Source: Exiguobacterium sp. s124 (GTDB taxonomy: Bacteria; Bacillota; Bacilli; Exiguobacteriales; Exiguobacteriaceae). Taken from it: 64,000 nucleotides of DNA. Position numbers and translations under genes: made by a program. Position 1 is the first letter of the stretch; each line of letters starts with the position of its first letter. A model generated the notes under the pieces. That model searched no databases, was not told the DNA's origin, and worked only from the letters and a program-made list of their open reading frames with translations. Positions 42,384-50,596 of this stretch are shown here, piece after piece. Location of the stretch: NCBI RefSeq assembly GCF_018617485.1, contig NZ_JACSKH010000001.1, positions 496,001-560,000 on the forward strand, given 5' to 3'.

Positions 42384-43745
42384 ATGCTACCAGTGAAAAA
42401 GAATGACCGTCTCGATGTCCACGTCCACGACTTGACCCACGAAGGGGCGGGTGTGGCACGTGTCGATGGCTATACGCTGTTCGTTCCGAACGCGTTACCA
42501 GGAGAGACGGTCGAAATCGTCGTGACGAAGACGAACAAACAGTACGGATTCGCCCGATTGTTGAACGTGAAAGAAGCGAGTGCGGACCGGGTCGAGCCAC
42601 CATGCCCGATCTTTTATCAATGTGGCGGTTGCCAGTTGCAACACTTCAGCTATGAAGGACAACTTCGCCAGAAGCGGGAACGCGTCGTCGATGCGCTCAA
42701 GCGCCTCGGTCAGTTCGACGTGCCAGTCCATGACACAATCGGCATGCCAGAACCTTGGCGCTACCGTAACAAGGCACAAGTCCCGTTCAAACAAGAAGGA
42801 GACCGTCTCGTCTCGGGCTTCTATCGCCCACGTTCGCATGACATCGTTGAGATGAGCGAATGTTTGATTCAAGATGAGCGCAATGACAAAGCCGTTCAAG
42901 TCGTTCGTGACGTGTTAGATGCACGTGGTGTGCCGGCGTATGACGAGAAGACCGGACGTGGCGTCATCCGTCACGTCATGGCCCGATATGGATATCATTC
43001 GGGTGAACTCATGATTGTCCTCATCACGAAGACGACGAAACTAAAAGGCGTGAATGAAATCGTCGCCGACATCGTCGAGCGTCTCCCAGACGTGACATCG
43101 ATCATGCAAAACGTCAACCCGGACAAGACGAATGTCATCCTCGGGGCGACGAACAAGTTGCTGTACGGCCATGAGACGATTGAGGATAAAATCGCAGGAC
43201 TGACGTTCACGATTTCCCCGCACTCGTTCTTCCAAGTCAACCCGGTCCAAACGGAGAAGCTGTACGGAAAAGCACTGGAGTACGCACAGTTGACAGGTAC
43301 GGAGCAAGTGGTCGATGCGTATTGTGGTATCGGGACAATCAGTCTCTTTCTCGCACGTAAAGCAGCGCACGTATACGGGGTCGAAGTCGTACCGGAAGCC
43401 ATCGAGGATGCGAAACAGAATGCGCTCGTCAATGAGATGGATAATGTGACGTACGTATGTGGAGCAGCCGAAGACGTGCTTCCACAATGGAAGAAAGACG
43501 GCGTGAACCCGGACGTGATCGTCGTCGACCCGCCACGGAAAGGGTGTGCTGAGTCGTTCCTCGAGACGATGGTCGAGATGGGACCGAAGCGGATTGTGTA
43601 CGTATCTTGTAACGTCGCCACACAAGCGCGTGATATGCGTTACCTCGCAGACCGTGGCTATCGCTTGATGGAAGTGACGCCGGTCGACATGTTCCCGCAT
43701 ACGGCGCATGTGGAGACGGTGGCATGGATGGAGAAAGTAGAATAA
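42384..43745 (+). CDS. rlmCD: 23S rRNA (uracil-C5)-methyltransferase RlmCD
   Basis: Methylates U747 and U1939 of 23S rRNA in Gram-positive bacteria. The 453-residue protein has an N-terminal TRAM domain, 4Fe-4S ligands in CPIFYQCGGC and MSECLI, the SAM motif DAYCGIGTISLF, DPPRKGC and catalytic Cys in VYVSCNVAT. ATG 42384 follows AAGGAG. Typical neighbour of dgkB. Confidence 0.95.
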   Translation: MLPVKKNDRLDVHVHDLTHEGAGVARVDGYTLFVPNALPGETVEIVVTKTNKQYGFARLLNVKEASADRVEPPCPIFYQCGGCQLQHFSYEGQLRQKRERVVDALKRLGQFDVPVHDTIGMPEPWRYRNKAQVPFKQEGDRLVSGFYRPRSHDIVEMSECLIQDERNDKAVQVVRDVLDARGVPAYDEKTGRGVIRHVMARYGYHSGELMIVLITKTTKLKGVNEIVADIVERLPDVTSIMQNVNPDKTNVILGATNKLLYGHETIEDKIAGLTFTISPHSFFQVNPVQTEKLYGKALEYAQLTGTEQVVDAYCGIGTISLFLARKAAHVYGVEVVPEAIEDAKQNALVNEMDNVTYVCGAAEDVLPQWKKDGVNPDVIVVDPPRKGCAESFLETMVEMGPKRIVYVSCNVATQARDMRYLADRGYRLMEVTPVDMFPHTAHVETVAWMEKVE

Positions 43746-43759
43746 GATGAATGTATCAT

Positions 43760-43791
43760 GCCTTCGATTGAATCAATCGGAGGCTATTTTT
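43760..43791 (+). terminator. Intrinsic terminator
   Basis: A 9-bp stem with one wobble (43760-43768 with 43776-43784), then TATTTTTG. Confidence 0.75.
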
Positions 43792-43817
43792 GTAAGCAAA
43801 CGAAAGGGGAGTCGGAG

Positions 43818-44411
43818 ATGAGAAAAATCATTGTTCTGGAGCATCTATCGTTAGATGGTGTGATTCAAGCACCAGGTGGAAAAGAAGAGGACATGAGTGG
43901 GGATTTTATGCATGGTGGATGGACGGAACCGTTTTCGAGTCAAGAGCTTGGGATTTGGATTCGGACGCAAATGAACAGTGAGTTTGATCTGTTGCTCGGT
44001 CGAAAGACATATGATCAGTGGGCGAGTTACTGGCCGAACCATGATGACGTCTGGCCGGAAGCCAACCGTGCGATGAAGTATGTGGTTACGCGGCAATCAC
44101 GGGATTCGCTTTGGGAATCAACGACGTTTCTGACAGAACCGGTCGAAGCGTTGAAACAAATCAAACAAGAAGATGGACCAGATTTGCATGTCTGGGGCAG
44201 CAGTGAACTCGTGCACACGTTACTCGCGAACGACCTCATCGATGAATACCGATTGATCATGTATCCGATTATCATCGGTTCCGGCAAGCGTCTTTTCCCG
44301 GACGGTAACATCTTACCACTTCAACTAGATGCGATCGAGCAACAGTTGATGCCGAACGGGGTCAGTATCGTCCGCTACGAACGCATTCAAAAAGATGGAG
44401 CGGAGCTATGA
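43818..44411 (+). CDS. Dihydrofolate-reductase/RibD-C family protein
   Basis: A 197-residue protein of the RibD C-terminal/DHFR-like superfamily (YwjB/YyaP group): MRKIIVLEHLSLDGVIQAPGG, LLGRKTYDQW, KYVVTRQ, LHVWGSSELVHTLL and YPIIIGSGKRLF. NADPH-dependent reductase activity is expected but the substrate is unknown. ATG 43818 follows AAAGGGGAGTCGG. The next gene overlaps its stop by 4 bp. Confidence 0.88.
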   Translation: MRKIIVLEHLSLDGVIQAPGGKEEDMSGDFMHGGWTEPFSSQELGIWIRTQMNSEFDLLLGRKTYDQWASYWPNHDDVWPEANRAMKYVVTRQSRDSLWESTTFLTEPVEALKQIKQEDGPDLHVWGSSELVHTLLANDLIDEYRLIMYPIIIGSGKRLFPDGNILPLQLDAIEQQLMPNGVSIVRYERIQKDGAEL

Positions 44412-44941
44412 GAATCGAGCAGCACCTCGAGATGACCATTTCAGAATCGATAAATACGGAACTGATTGAGCTATTACAACATGCGTTTCCTTCCATTTAT
44501 CCGAATCGCCGTTACTTCAAGCAATTGCCCCATCTCCGACTGATTGCGTATGAAGACGAACAAATCATCGGGCAAGTTGGGTTAGACTTTCGTGTGATGA
44601 ATGTGGACGGGGAGCCGATTCACGTGCTTGGTATCATTGATTTATGTGTGAGAAAAGAAGTTCGGGGACGTGGAGTCGGACTGGCGTTAATGGAAGAAGT
44701 CATTGCCCTCGGAGAAGAGTACCCCATCGACTTTCTCCTGTTGTTCGCAGACCGACCAGACCTTTACGAACGAATTGGGTTTCACACGGTATCCAACACG
44801 TGCACGTGGCTTCAAATCGATGACGAGAACCAGACGACACGTGGTATTGGTGAGGCGTCATTTGACGAACTGATGGTCCGGTCGGTCGGGGATAAGAAAT
44901 GGACGGAAGGGAAACTCGATTTGCTCGGATACTTATATTAG
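44408..44941 (+). CDS. GNAT family N-acetyltransferase
   Basis: A 177-residue acetyltransferase: acetyl-CoA loop VRKEVRGRGVGLALMEEV and LLFADRPDLYERIGF. The substrate is unknown. Starts in an ATGA overlap with the reductase gene, so the pair is translationally coupled. Confidence 0.85.
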   Translation: MRIEQHLEMTISESINTELIELLQHAFPSIYPNRRYFKQLPHLRLIAYEDEQIIGQVGLDFRVMNVDGEPIHVLGIIDLCVRKEVRGRGVGLALMEEVIALGEEYPIDFLLLFADRPDLYERIGFHTVSNTCTWLQIDDENQTTRGIGEASFDELMVRSVGDKKWTEGKLDLLGYLY

Positions 44942-44951
44942 GAGGATACGA

Positions 44952-45149
44952 ATGAATCTTAAACAAGTGACAGAGGTGTATGAATCATACGAACAAAAAA
45001 TTGGTGCCCGGAAACGAGTGTACGAAACGAGCGGAGAATTATGTTTTTCAGAAACGATTGAAAAAGGAGTGAATCGTCTCGAATTCACTCCTTTATTAGG
45101 AAAGGTGATCATTCACATGCCCAGCCGTCGTTGTCACGATCCATTTTAG
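44952..45149 (+). CDS. Small ORF running into a terminator, possible gene remnant
   Basis: A 65-residue frame with a perfect AGGAGG ribosome site ten bases after the acetyltransferase stop. The first 40 residues (MNLKQVTEVYESYEQKIGAR...) look like a real N-terminus, but the rest is encoded by a terminator hairpin (45063-45094) and the end of the convergent gene. This suggests a gene whose 3' part was lost. No family recognised. Confidence 0.35.
   Translation: MNLKQVTEVYESYEQKIGARKRVYETSGELCFSETIEKGVNRLEFTPLLGKVIIHMPSRRCHDPF
45061..45096. terminator. Bidirectional terminator inside the small ORF
   Basis: A 12-bp perfect stem (45063-45074 with 45083-45094); five T on the minus side, where it ends the Excalibur-domain gene. 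Confidence 0.75.
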
Positions 45150-45777
45150 GTTGATACGCTGGATGGTCGGAAGAAACACCACCTGGATAGGTTCCTCGTA
45201 AGTCTGTACAGTTTTGGAAGTTCTCAGAGGGTTGCGATGTTTGAGTATTCGATTCGGTCGATTCCGAAGCTTGTGCCTGTTGCTCAAGTTCATTTTTCAC
45301 CTCTGCGATGGCAGCTGCAGCCTTTTCCTGTTCTTCTTTTCGAACTGATGCGATTTTCTCTTCTACTTGTTGTGCAGCCTCTTTTTTCACACGTTGTAAC
45401 TCACTTTCAAATTCTTCACGCAATTTTGTTTCGGCTTCTTCAAGTCTCTGATTCGTTGATTCTCTGGCGTCTGACAGTTGTTGCCGTAAGTCTTCGTTTT
45501 CAGATAAATAGGTATCCAGTTGATCTTGTAACTTTTCTTTTTCAGAATTGGCGGAACTCAATTTTTCCTCAATGAGCGATAAATCTTGCTCATATTGTTC
45601 CATTGAAATCGTCTCTTCGAAACTACATGAAGCTAATAGAAAAACTGATGAGAGGACTGCGAAAATGATGAAGAAGCGAGGGGAAAGTCGTGATTGCTGA
45701 ACGTAATTGCTCAAAATAAAAGTTGTCACAATAAGTAAAACTATTAGGAATAGCCCGACTAACAAAATATTTTCCAT
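45109..45777 (-). CDS. Membrane-anchored coiled-coil protein with Excalibur calcium-binding domain
   Basis: A 222-residue protein with two N-terminal membrane segments (about 3-25 and 33-50; the second ends LLASC and looks lipobox-like), a long Glu/Lys/Gln-rich coiled coil (about 55-175), a Ser/Thr linker and a C-terminal Excalibur domain (NCTDLRGTYPGGV...DRDNDGWACE) with the DxDxDG calcium loop and two Cys. Surface-exposed; nuclease domains often accompany Excalibur but none is here. Role unknown. AAAGGAGG precedes the ATG at complement 45777. Confidence 0.82.
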   Translation of the reverse strand: MENILLVGLFLIVLLIVTTFILSNYVQQSRLSPRFFIIFAVLSSVFLLASCSFEETISMEQYEQDLSLIEEKLSSANSEKEKLQDQLDTYLSENEDLRQQLSDARESTNQRLEEAETKLREEFESELQRVKKEAAQQVEEKIASVRKEEQEKAAAAIAEVKNELEQQAQASESTESNTQTSQPSENFQNCTDLRGTYPGGVSSDHPAYQPKMDRDNDGWACE

Positions 45778-45985
45778 ACCATATCCTCCTTTCTCTTATC
45801 GATATCCAAAACAACCCACTTATTTATATTTATTTTACCAATTTTTAAATTGATAAACGGAATGAATGAAGTATGTTTTCAATTGATTATTGTTTTTTTC
45901 AATTCATTGCTGATTATGGGAGATGTATGAGAAAGGTAAGAAGTGAATTTTCACGAAGAAGATAGATACAAAAAGGAGGGATTTG

Positions 45986-46426
45986 ATGAAACAATATACG
46001 ATTCGAAACCGTAACGTCCCGCTTTCCTTACGTGATACTGTCATCACAGAAGCGACCGTGATCGGTTCGACCATCCGTCTCGTGTTTGCGGATGGAATCC
46101 GAGATTTGTTCAAGAAGGAAGCGGTGTGGACAGGACGTGCCACCGTGACGATTTCGAATGTAGAGTGGGACTCTTCTTCACTTACACGCTTTGGTGAAAC
46201 GACCTATGCGATGTGTCCAATCGAACAACTCAGCCAGTTCATCAAAAGTGGAAGGTTCGAGATTGTCGATGAGTTGTATGGTTATCGCCAGCTCTTATTA
46301 CGCTGCATGTGGTTGACCGATACGACGTGTGAAACAGTAGAACTAAGTCTGTCCCACGCAAGCGAGCTCGTCATCCGATGGGAAGACGAGCCTGTGGAAG
46401 AGATGTATGAATCTGAATCATTTTGA
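45986..46426 (+). CDS. Hypothetical protein
   Basis: A 146-residue soluble protein I do not recognise. It is mostly beta-strand-like in the first half (IRNRNVPLSLRDTVITEATVIGSTIRLVFADG) and ends acidic (EDEPVEEMYESESF). AAAAGGAGGG precedes ATG 45986. Its 3' end overlaps the convergent TmrB-like gene by 9 bp. About 200 bp of AT-rich non-coding sequence lies upstream. Confidence 0.75.
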   Translation: MKQYTIRNRNVPLSLRDTVITEATVIGSTIRLVFADGIRDLFKKEAVWTGRATVTISNVEWDSSSLTRFGETTYAMCPIEQLSQFIKSGRFEIVDELYGYRQLLLRCMWLTDTTCETVELSLSHASELVIRWEDEPVEEMYESESF

Positions 46427-46945
46427 AGAAAGCGTTAGTCCTACATGCTGAGCGACTGCTCTCGCGACATCTTCTTTTGATTGATAGTCTGTTGCAATTT
46501 TTTCTGCATGAATTTCAGATTGAAATGCGGACTGGCAGCGGTCGATTTGGGATTTACCCCAAGAGTTAAACCATTCGAATCGTTTATTCAAGCGTCTGAC
46601 GAGCGTTCGTCGATTCGCTTCAAGGATGAGGTGGCGTACGTCAATCCCGTCTCGTTGAAGCCGCCCGATGATTTCGTCTACATACGTTGCGTTCACAAGT
46701 GTCATCGGAACGAGAATGACCCCATCGAAGGACGTGGCGATCTTCAACAGCATCTGATAGTTGAACTCCTGCCATTCCGGATGGTGCTGAAAATCAGGCT
46801 GTTGAAGACTCTTCGGCAATTGACCGCGAATGAAAAAGTCGGCCTGTTCCGGGTCGTACAGAAACGCGTTCGGTAGCTGTTTCTCGAGTATCTTGGCACA
46901 TGTCGTCTTGCCTGAACCGAAAGCGCCGTTGATCCATATAATCAT
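46418..46945 (-). CDS. TmrB-like P-loop ATPase
   Basis: A 175-residue P-loop protein resembling B. subtilis TmrB, a tunicamycin-resistance protein: MIIWINGAFGSGKTT (Walker A), LYDPEQADFFIR, ILVPMTLVNATYVDEIIGRL and NSWGKSQIDRC. It may bind or modify a nucleoside-type compound; a housekeeping nucleotide kinase role is the alternative. Shorter than TmrB by about 20 C-terminal residues, which in TmrB form the membrane-associating helix, so cytoplasmic location is likely. AGGAGAAGG precedes the start. Confidence 0.82.
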   Translation of the reverse strand: MIIWINGAFGSGKTTCAKILEKQLPNAFLYDPEQADFFIRGQLPKSLQQPDFQHHPEWQEFNYQMLLKIATSFDGVILVPMTLVNATYVDEIIGRLQRDGIDVRHLILEANRRTLVRRLNKRFEWFNSWGKSQIDRCQSAFQSEIHAEKIATDYQSKEDVARAVAQHVGLTLSSK

Positions 46946-47005
46946 TCCTTCTCCTCATTTCATTGTCATTGTTCCTTTATTATATCGAACGGTGTGGTGA
47001 AACAG

Positions 47006-47034
47006 TTGATACAATCCGACAGACATAATAGAAT
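47006..47034 (+). promoter_or_regulatory. Promoter of the dihydrouridine synthase gene
   Basis: TTGATA (47006-47011), 17-bp spacer, TAGAAT (47029-47034), a strong sigma-A match. Confidence 0.7.
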
Positions 47035-47083
47035 AGATGAGTGATTTTGTTGGACTGTATGGATGAAAGGAACTGATTTTACG

Positions 47084-48076
47084 ATGAAAGAAAACTTTTG
47101 GCGCGACCTTCCGCGTCCATTCTTTATACTTGCCCCAATGGAAGATGTGACCGATGTCGTCTTCCGCCACGTCGTCGCTCATGCGGGACGCCCGGACGTC
47201 TTCTTCACAGAATTCGCCAATTCGGATAGCTATTGCCACCCTGAAGGGAAAGGTAGCCTTCGTGGCCGTTTGACATTCACGGAAGATGAGCAGCCGATGG
47301 TCGCCCACATCTGGGGAGACAATCCGGAATATTTCCGTCAAATGAGTATCGGTATGGCCGAGATGGGTTATAAAGGACTTGATATCAACATGGGATGCCC
47401 GGTCCCGAACGTCGCAAAACGTGGGAAAGGGAGTGGCCTCATTCTCCGTCCGGAAGTCGCGGCTGAGCTCATTCAAGCAGCGAAAGCCGGCGGCATCCCG
47501 GTCAGCGTCAAGACGCGCCTCGGTTTCGCGAAGCTCGACGAGTGGCGCGACTGGTTGACGCATCTCTTGAAGCAAGATATCGCGAACTTGTCGATTCACT
47601 TGCGCACGCGCAACGAGATGAGTAAAGTCGACGCTCATTGGGAAATGATTCCGGACATCGTGAAACTCCGTGACGAGATTGCACCGGATACGCTCATCAC
47701 GATCAATGGGGACATCCTCGACCGTCAAATGGGCCTCGAACTCGTTGAGAAATACGGGGTCGATGGTGTCATGATCGGTCGCGGGATCTTCAAAAATCCG
47801 TTCGCGTTTGAGAAAGAACCACGCGAGCACTCGATGGAAGAGCATCTTGATCTATTGCGTCTGCAACTGGACCTTCAAGACAAATTCCAAGAGGACGTGC
47901 CACGTTCGATTTCGAACTTGCACCGTTTCTTCAAGATTTATGTCAAAGGATTCCGCGGGGCGAGCGAGCTCCGTCATAATCTGATGGAAACAAAATCGAC
48001 AGATGAGGTACGGGCGTTGCTTGATGCTTTCGTAGAGAAATATCATGAAGAAGAGGCGGCGCTGGCTGCCGAATAA
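47084..48076 (+). CDS. dus: tRNA-dihydrouridine synthase
   Basis: FMN enzyme reducing uridines in the tRNA D-loop. The 330-residue protein has [25 protein letters not shown], the [19 protein letters not shown] active-site block with catalytic Cys, SVKTRLG and [15 protein letters not shown] 47084 is preferred; an in-frame ATG at 47063 precedes the AAAGGAA site. This is the divergent Dus branch seen in Bacilli and Clostridia alongside dusB. Confidence 0.93.
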   Translation: MKENFWRDLPRPFFILAPMEDVTDVVFRHVVAHAGRPDVFFTEFANSDSYCHPEGKGSLRGRLTFTEDEQPMVAHIWGDNPEYFRQMSIGMAEMGYKGLDINMGCPVPNVAKRGKGSGLILRPEVAAELIQAAKAGGIPVSVKTRLGFAKLDEWRDWLTHLLKQDIANLSIHLRTRNEMSKVDAHWEMIPDIVKLRDEIAPDTLITINGDILDRQMGLELVEKYGVDGVMIGRGIFKNPFAFEKEPREHSMEEHLDLLRLQLDLQDKFQEDVPRSISNLHRFFKIYVKGFRGASELRHNLMETKSTDEVRALLDAFVEKYHEEEAALAAE

Positions 48077-48082
48077 ACAATC

Positions 48083-48110
48083 AGGTTCAGCGAAAGCTGG
48101 ACCTTTTTTG
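48083..48110 (+). terminator. GNRA-capped terminator overlapping a promoter
   Basis: A 9-bp stem with wobble (48083-48091 with 48096-48104), GAAA loop and six T. A perfect TATAAT (48111-48116) follows immediately and may serve the next gene. Confidence 0.8.
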
Positions 48111-48137
48111 TATAATGATTGGAAAGGAGTGAGGCGA

Positions 48138-48773
48138 ATGTTCAACATACGAAAAGAAAGACAGGAAGATGAACGTCGCGTCGAAGCGATTGCTCGGGAA
48201 GCGTTTTGGAACTTATATTTCCCGGGATGTCATGAGCATTATGCGATTCATCAACTGCGAAAACATGAAGATTACTTGCCCGAATTGTCATGGGTCATCG
48301 AGGTGGACGGAGAACTGGCCGGCGGGATTTTTTACTCGAATTCGAAAATCGTAGACGGAGAAGAGTCGGTTGATACGATCACATTCGGTCCGGTTTTCAT
48401 CGACCCGAAGTACCACCGACAAGGACTTGGCAGACATCTCATTACGCATTCGATCGAGCATGCAAAGTCGCTTGGCTATCGTGCGATCCTGACACTCGGC
48501 TATCCGTATCATTATGAGCCGTATGGATTTGTAGGCGGGAAGCGATATGACATCTCAATGCCGGACGGACAGTACTATAAAGGATTGCTCGTGTTACCTT
48601 TATACGAAGGGGCGCTAGAGGGGGTTCGGGGTATCGCGGTATTCACAGAAGGCATGGAAGTGGAAGAAGCGGAAGTAGAGGCGTTCGACGCTACGTTTCC
48701 GAAGAAACAGAAAGAAGTGCTTCCGAGTCAACGGGAGTATGAATTCGTTTCGACTGAGCTTGATGAATCATGA
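48138..48773 (+). CDS. GNAT family N-acetyltransferase (YhbS-like)
   Basis: A 211-residue acetyltransferase with the GNAT A motif FGPVFIDPKYHRQGLGRHLITHSIEHA and LTLGYPYHYEPYGFVG. Such proteins acetylate small amines or N-termini; substrate unknown. ATG 48138 follows AAAGGAGTGAGG. Own promoter probable just after the dus terminator. Confidence 0.87.
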   Translation: MFNIRKERQEDERRVEAIAREAFWNLYFPGCHEHYAIHQLRKHEDYLPELSWVIEVDGELAGGIFYSNSKIVDGEESVDTITFGPVFIDPKYHRQGLGRHLITHSIEHAKSLGYRAILTLGYPYHYEPYGFVGGKRYDISMPDGQYYKGLLVLPLYEGALEGVRGIAVFTEGMEVEEAEVEAFDATFPKKQKEVLPSQREYEFVSTELDES

Positions 48774-48775
48774 AG

Positions 48776-48808
48776 AAATACCAAGGAATTATTTCCTTGG
48801 TATTTTCT
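48776..48808. terminator. Intrinsic terminator
   Basis: A 13-bp perfect stem (48776-48788 with 48793-48805) flowing into TTTT. Confidence 0.88.
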
Positions 48809-48809
48809 C

Positions 48810-48838
48810 TTGCCCCATAACCAAAAATAGGATATTTT
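48810..48838 (+). promoter_or_regulatory. Promoter of the PadR operon
   Basis: TTGCCC (48810-48815), 17-bp spacer, TATTTT (48833-48838). Confidence 0.55.
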
Positions 48839-48841
48839 TGA

Positions 48842-48875
48842 TATATCGGATGGCGATATAACGAACTACGATATA
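48842..48875. promoter_or_regulatory. Probable PadR operator
   Basis: Perfect inverted repeat TATATCG-N5-CGATATA (48842-48860), plus a third half-site CGATATA at 48869-48875. It sits at the predicted transcription start of the padR gene, consistent with autorepression. Confidence 0.65.
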
Positions 48876-48889
48876 GAGGAGACGGATAC

Positions 48890-49213
48890 GTGACACAACA
48901 GTCGAATACAGGTGCATTAACCGAAGCGGTTTACTATATATTATTGTCCTTGCAAGTTCCGAGGCACGGGTATGGGATGATGCAATTTGTCCAGGAGCTG
49001 AGTCAAGGGCGAGTCCGGCTCGCACCAGGTACGTTATACGGTGCCCTTAGTAGTCTCGTAGAGCGCGGATGGATTCAGGCACTCGAAGGAACGGCTCGGA
49101 AAAAGGAATACGAAATTACCGATGCTGGTCGAGAAGCACTTAAGACAGAATTGAGGCGACTAGAAGAATTGGTACGACACGGTCATGAATGGACAAAGGA
49201 GTTGGACACATGA
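48890..49213 (+). CDS. PadR family transcriptional regulator
   Basis: A 107-residue winged-helix regulator of the short PadR (YwzG/LmrR-like) class: LTEAVYYILLSLQVPRHGYGMMQFV, LAPGTLYGALSSLVERGWI and RKKEYEITDAGREAL. GTG 48890 has GAGGAG upstream. First gene of a three-gene operon; the operator upstream suggests it represses itself and the two membrane proteins. Confidence 0.92.
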   Translation: MTQQSNTGALTEAVYYILLSLQVPRHGYGMMQFVQELSQGRVRLAPGTLYGALSSLVERGWIQALEGTARKKEYEITDAGREALKTELRRLEELVRHGHEWTKELDT

Positions 49214-49746
49214 AGACGAAAACGGTCTATCGTATATTTGTTGATTATGAGAAGGAAGAGAAATGGCTCAACGAGATGGTGGAAAAGGGATGGGCCCTCG
49301 AGTCGTTTCGCTTCATGCGATATCGCTTTCGTTCAGTCGAACCAGGGATGTATACATATCGAATTGAATTGTTACGAGAACTTCCCTCTCATCCCGATTC
49401 GAAAGCTTATATGGCTTTCATGACTGAAGTTGGGATTGAGGTCGTTGACACATCCTATCGCTGGGTCTTTTTAAGAAAGCGAACGAGCGACGGACCGTTC
49501 CAATTGTATTCAGATTTTGACTCGATGATTCAGCGTGAAACACGAATCATACAACTGTACGGAACCGTTTTGCTCGCCAATTTTGTGGTCGTCTTAGCGA
49601 ACTTCTCGAATCCGGTTGCAAAATGGACAATCCTATTAAATATTGTTGTTGTTGCGATGTTGGCCTATGCTGTCCAGCATCACACATGGAAAATGAGAAC
49701 GTTAAAAGGTCTTAAAGCAATTGGGGAAATGAAGTCGTCAGATTGA
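49210..49746 (+). CDS. DUF2812 membrane protein
   Basis: A 178-residue protein with an N-terminal DUF2812 soluble domain (YEKEEKWLNEMVEKGWALE...YTYRIE) and two C-terminal membrane helices (about 118-160). DUF2812 proteins are regularly encoded next to PadR regulators. Function unknown. Starts in an ATGA overlap with padR. Confidence 0.85.
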   Translation: MKTKTVYRIFVDYEKEEKWLNEMVEKGWALESFRFMRYRFRSVEPGMYTYRIELLRELPSHPDSKAYMAFMTEVGIEVVDTSYRWVFLRKRTSDGPFQLYSDFDSMIQRETRIIQLYGTVLLANFVVVLANFSNPVAKWTILLNIVVVAMLAYAVQHHTWKMRTLKGLKAIGEMKSSD

Positions 49747-49769
49747 ACGGATTGGTAAGGAGGAGCCAG

Positions 49770-49940
49770 ATGGATTCACGAGAATGGAAGGACTGTATCA
49801 TTTGTTTTGGGTTGATTGCGGGGACGACACTCGGTGTAATCCTCTCGTTCTTCTTCGATATACAGCTGACATATGGTATTGCGAGCGGAGCGATGGTTGG
49901 CTACGTCGGAGGGCTTGCCGTATCGATTTGGAAAAAATGA
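49770..49940 (+). CDS. Small membrane protein
   Basis: A 56-residue protein with two hydrophobic helices (about 10-28 and 33-52) separated by a short turn and ending WKK. ATG 49770 has AAGGAGG eight bases upstream, whereas the longer frame from 49743 contains that site. Third gene of the PadR operon; family not recognised. Confidence 0.7.
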   Translation: MDSREWKDCIICFGLIAGTTLGVILSFFFDIQLTYGIASGAMVGYVGGLAVSIWKK

Positions 49941-49959
49941 TAGATCATCGTTTAAATAC

Positions 49960-49984
49960 CTCGTCGCTATGACGAGTTTTTTTT
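49960..49984 (+). terminator. Intrinsic terminator of the PadR operon
   Basis: CTCGTC (49960-49965) with GACGAG (49971-49976) and eight T. Confidence 0.88.
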
Positions 49985-50053
49985 AGCTTGTTGTGACGAA
50001 TGACGTTGTATCGGGATCTATATAAGTGAGGAGTAAGAAAAGGGGGGAAATAG

Positions 50054-50596
50054 ATGGATGACCAGGTCATCATCGATTGGTACTGGGAACGATCCGAATA
50101 TGCGATTGTCGCCACAAAGAAGAAATACGGGAGCTATTGTCGTCGTGTCTCCTATAATATCCTACAAAATCACGAAGATACGGAAGAGTGTTTGAACGAC
50201 TTATACATGAAAGTGTGGGAGTCGATCCCGCCGACGCGTCCGTTTCGACTTGGGGCGTATTTGACAAAGATTGTACGAAATCTCGCACTGCAGCGTTATA
50301 AGAAGAATCATGCGAAAAAACGGGGTGGTGGAGAAGTGCCGCTCGTCTATGAAGAATTGGAACATGTCCTCACGGAATCGATGAAAGACGAAGAGATCGT
50401 CGACCTGTTGAATGCATTTCTTTCAGACCTTCCTCGACAGACAAGGTTGATTTTCATGCAACGCTATTTTTACCTTCACTCCATTCAAGAAATTGCGAAA
50501 AACCATCAACTTGGGGAGAGTCATGTCAAAATGAAGCTGAAGCGAACACGTGATTCGTTACAGCGTGTACTCAAATCAGAAGGGATTCAAGTATGA
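50054..50596 (+). CDS. ECF-type RNA polymerase sigma factor
   Basis: A 180-residue sigma-70-family protein with region 2 (about 20-85: NILQNHEDTEECLNDLYMKVWESI) and region 4 (about 120-175: LPRQTRLIFMQRYFYLHSIQEIAKNHQLGESHVKMKLKRTR). ATG 50054 follows AGGGGGGAAA. It overlaps the next gene by 4 bp, the usual sigma/anti-sigma coupling. I could not see a convincing ECF promoter upstream. Confidence 0.9.
   Translation: MDDQVIIDWYWERSEYAIVATKKKYGSYCRRVSYNILQNHEDTEECLNDLYMKVWESIPPTRPFRLGAYLTKIVRNLALQRYKKNHAKKRGGGEVPLVYEELEHVLTESMKDEEIVDLLNAFLSDLPRQTRLIFMQRYFYLHSIQEIAKNHQLGESHVKMKLKRTRDSLQRVLKSEGIQV

Noticed and set aside
46955-47845. 296-codon minus-strand ORF opposite dus
   Set aside because: A codon-bias shadow of dus, which has clear motifs, promoter and ribosome site.
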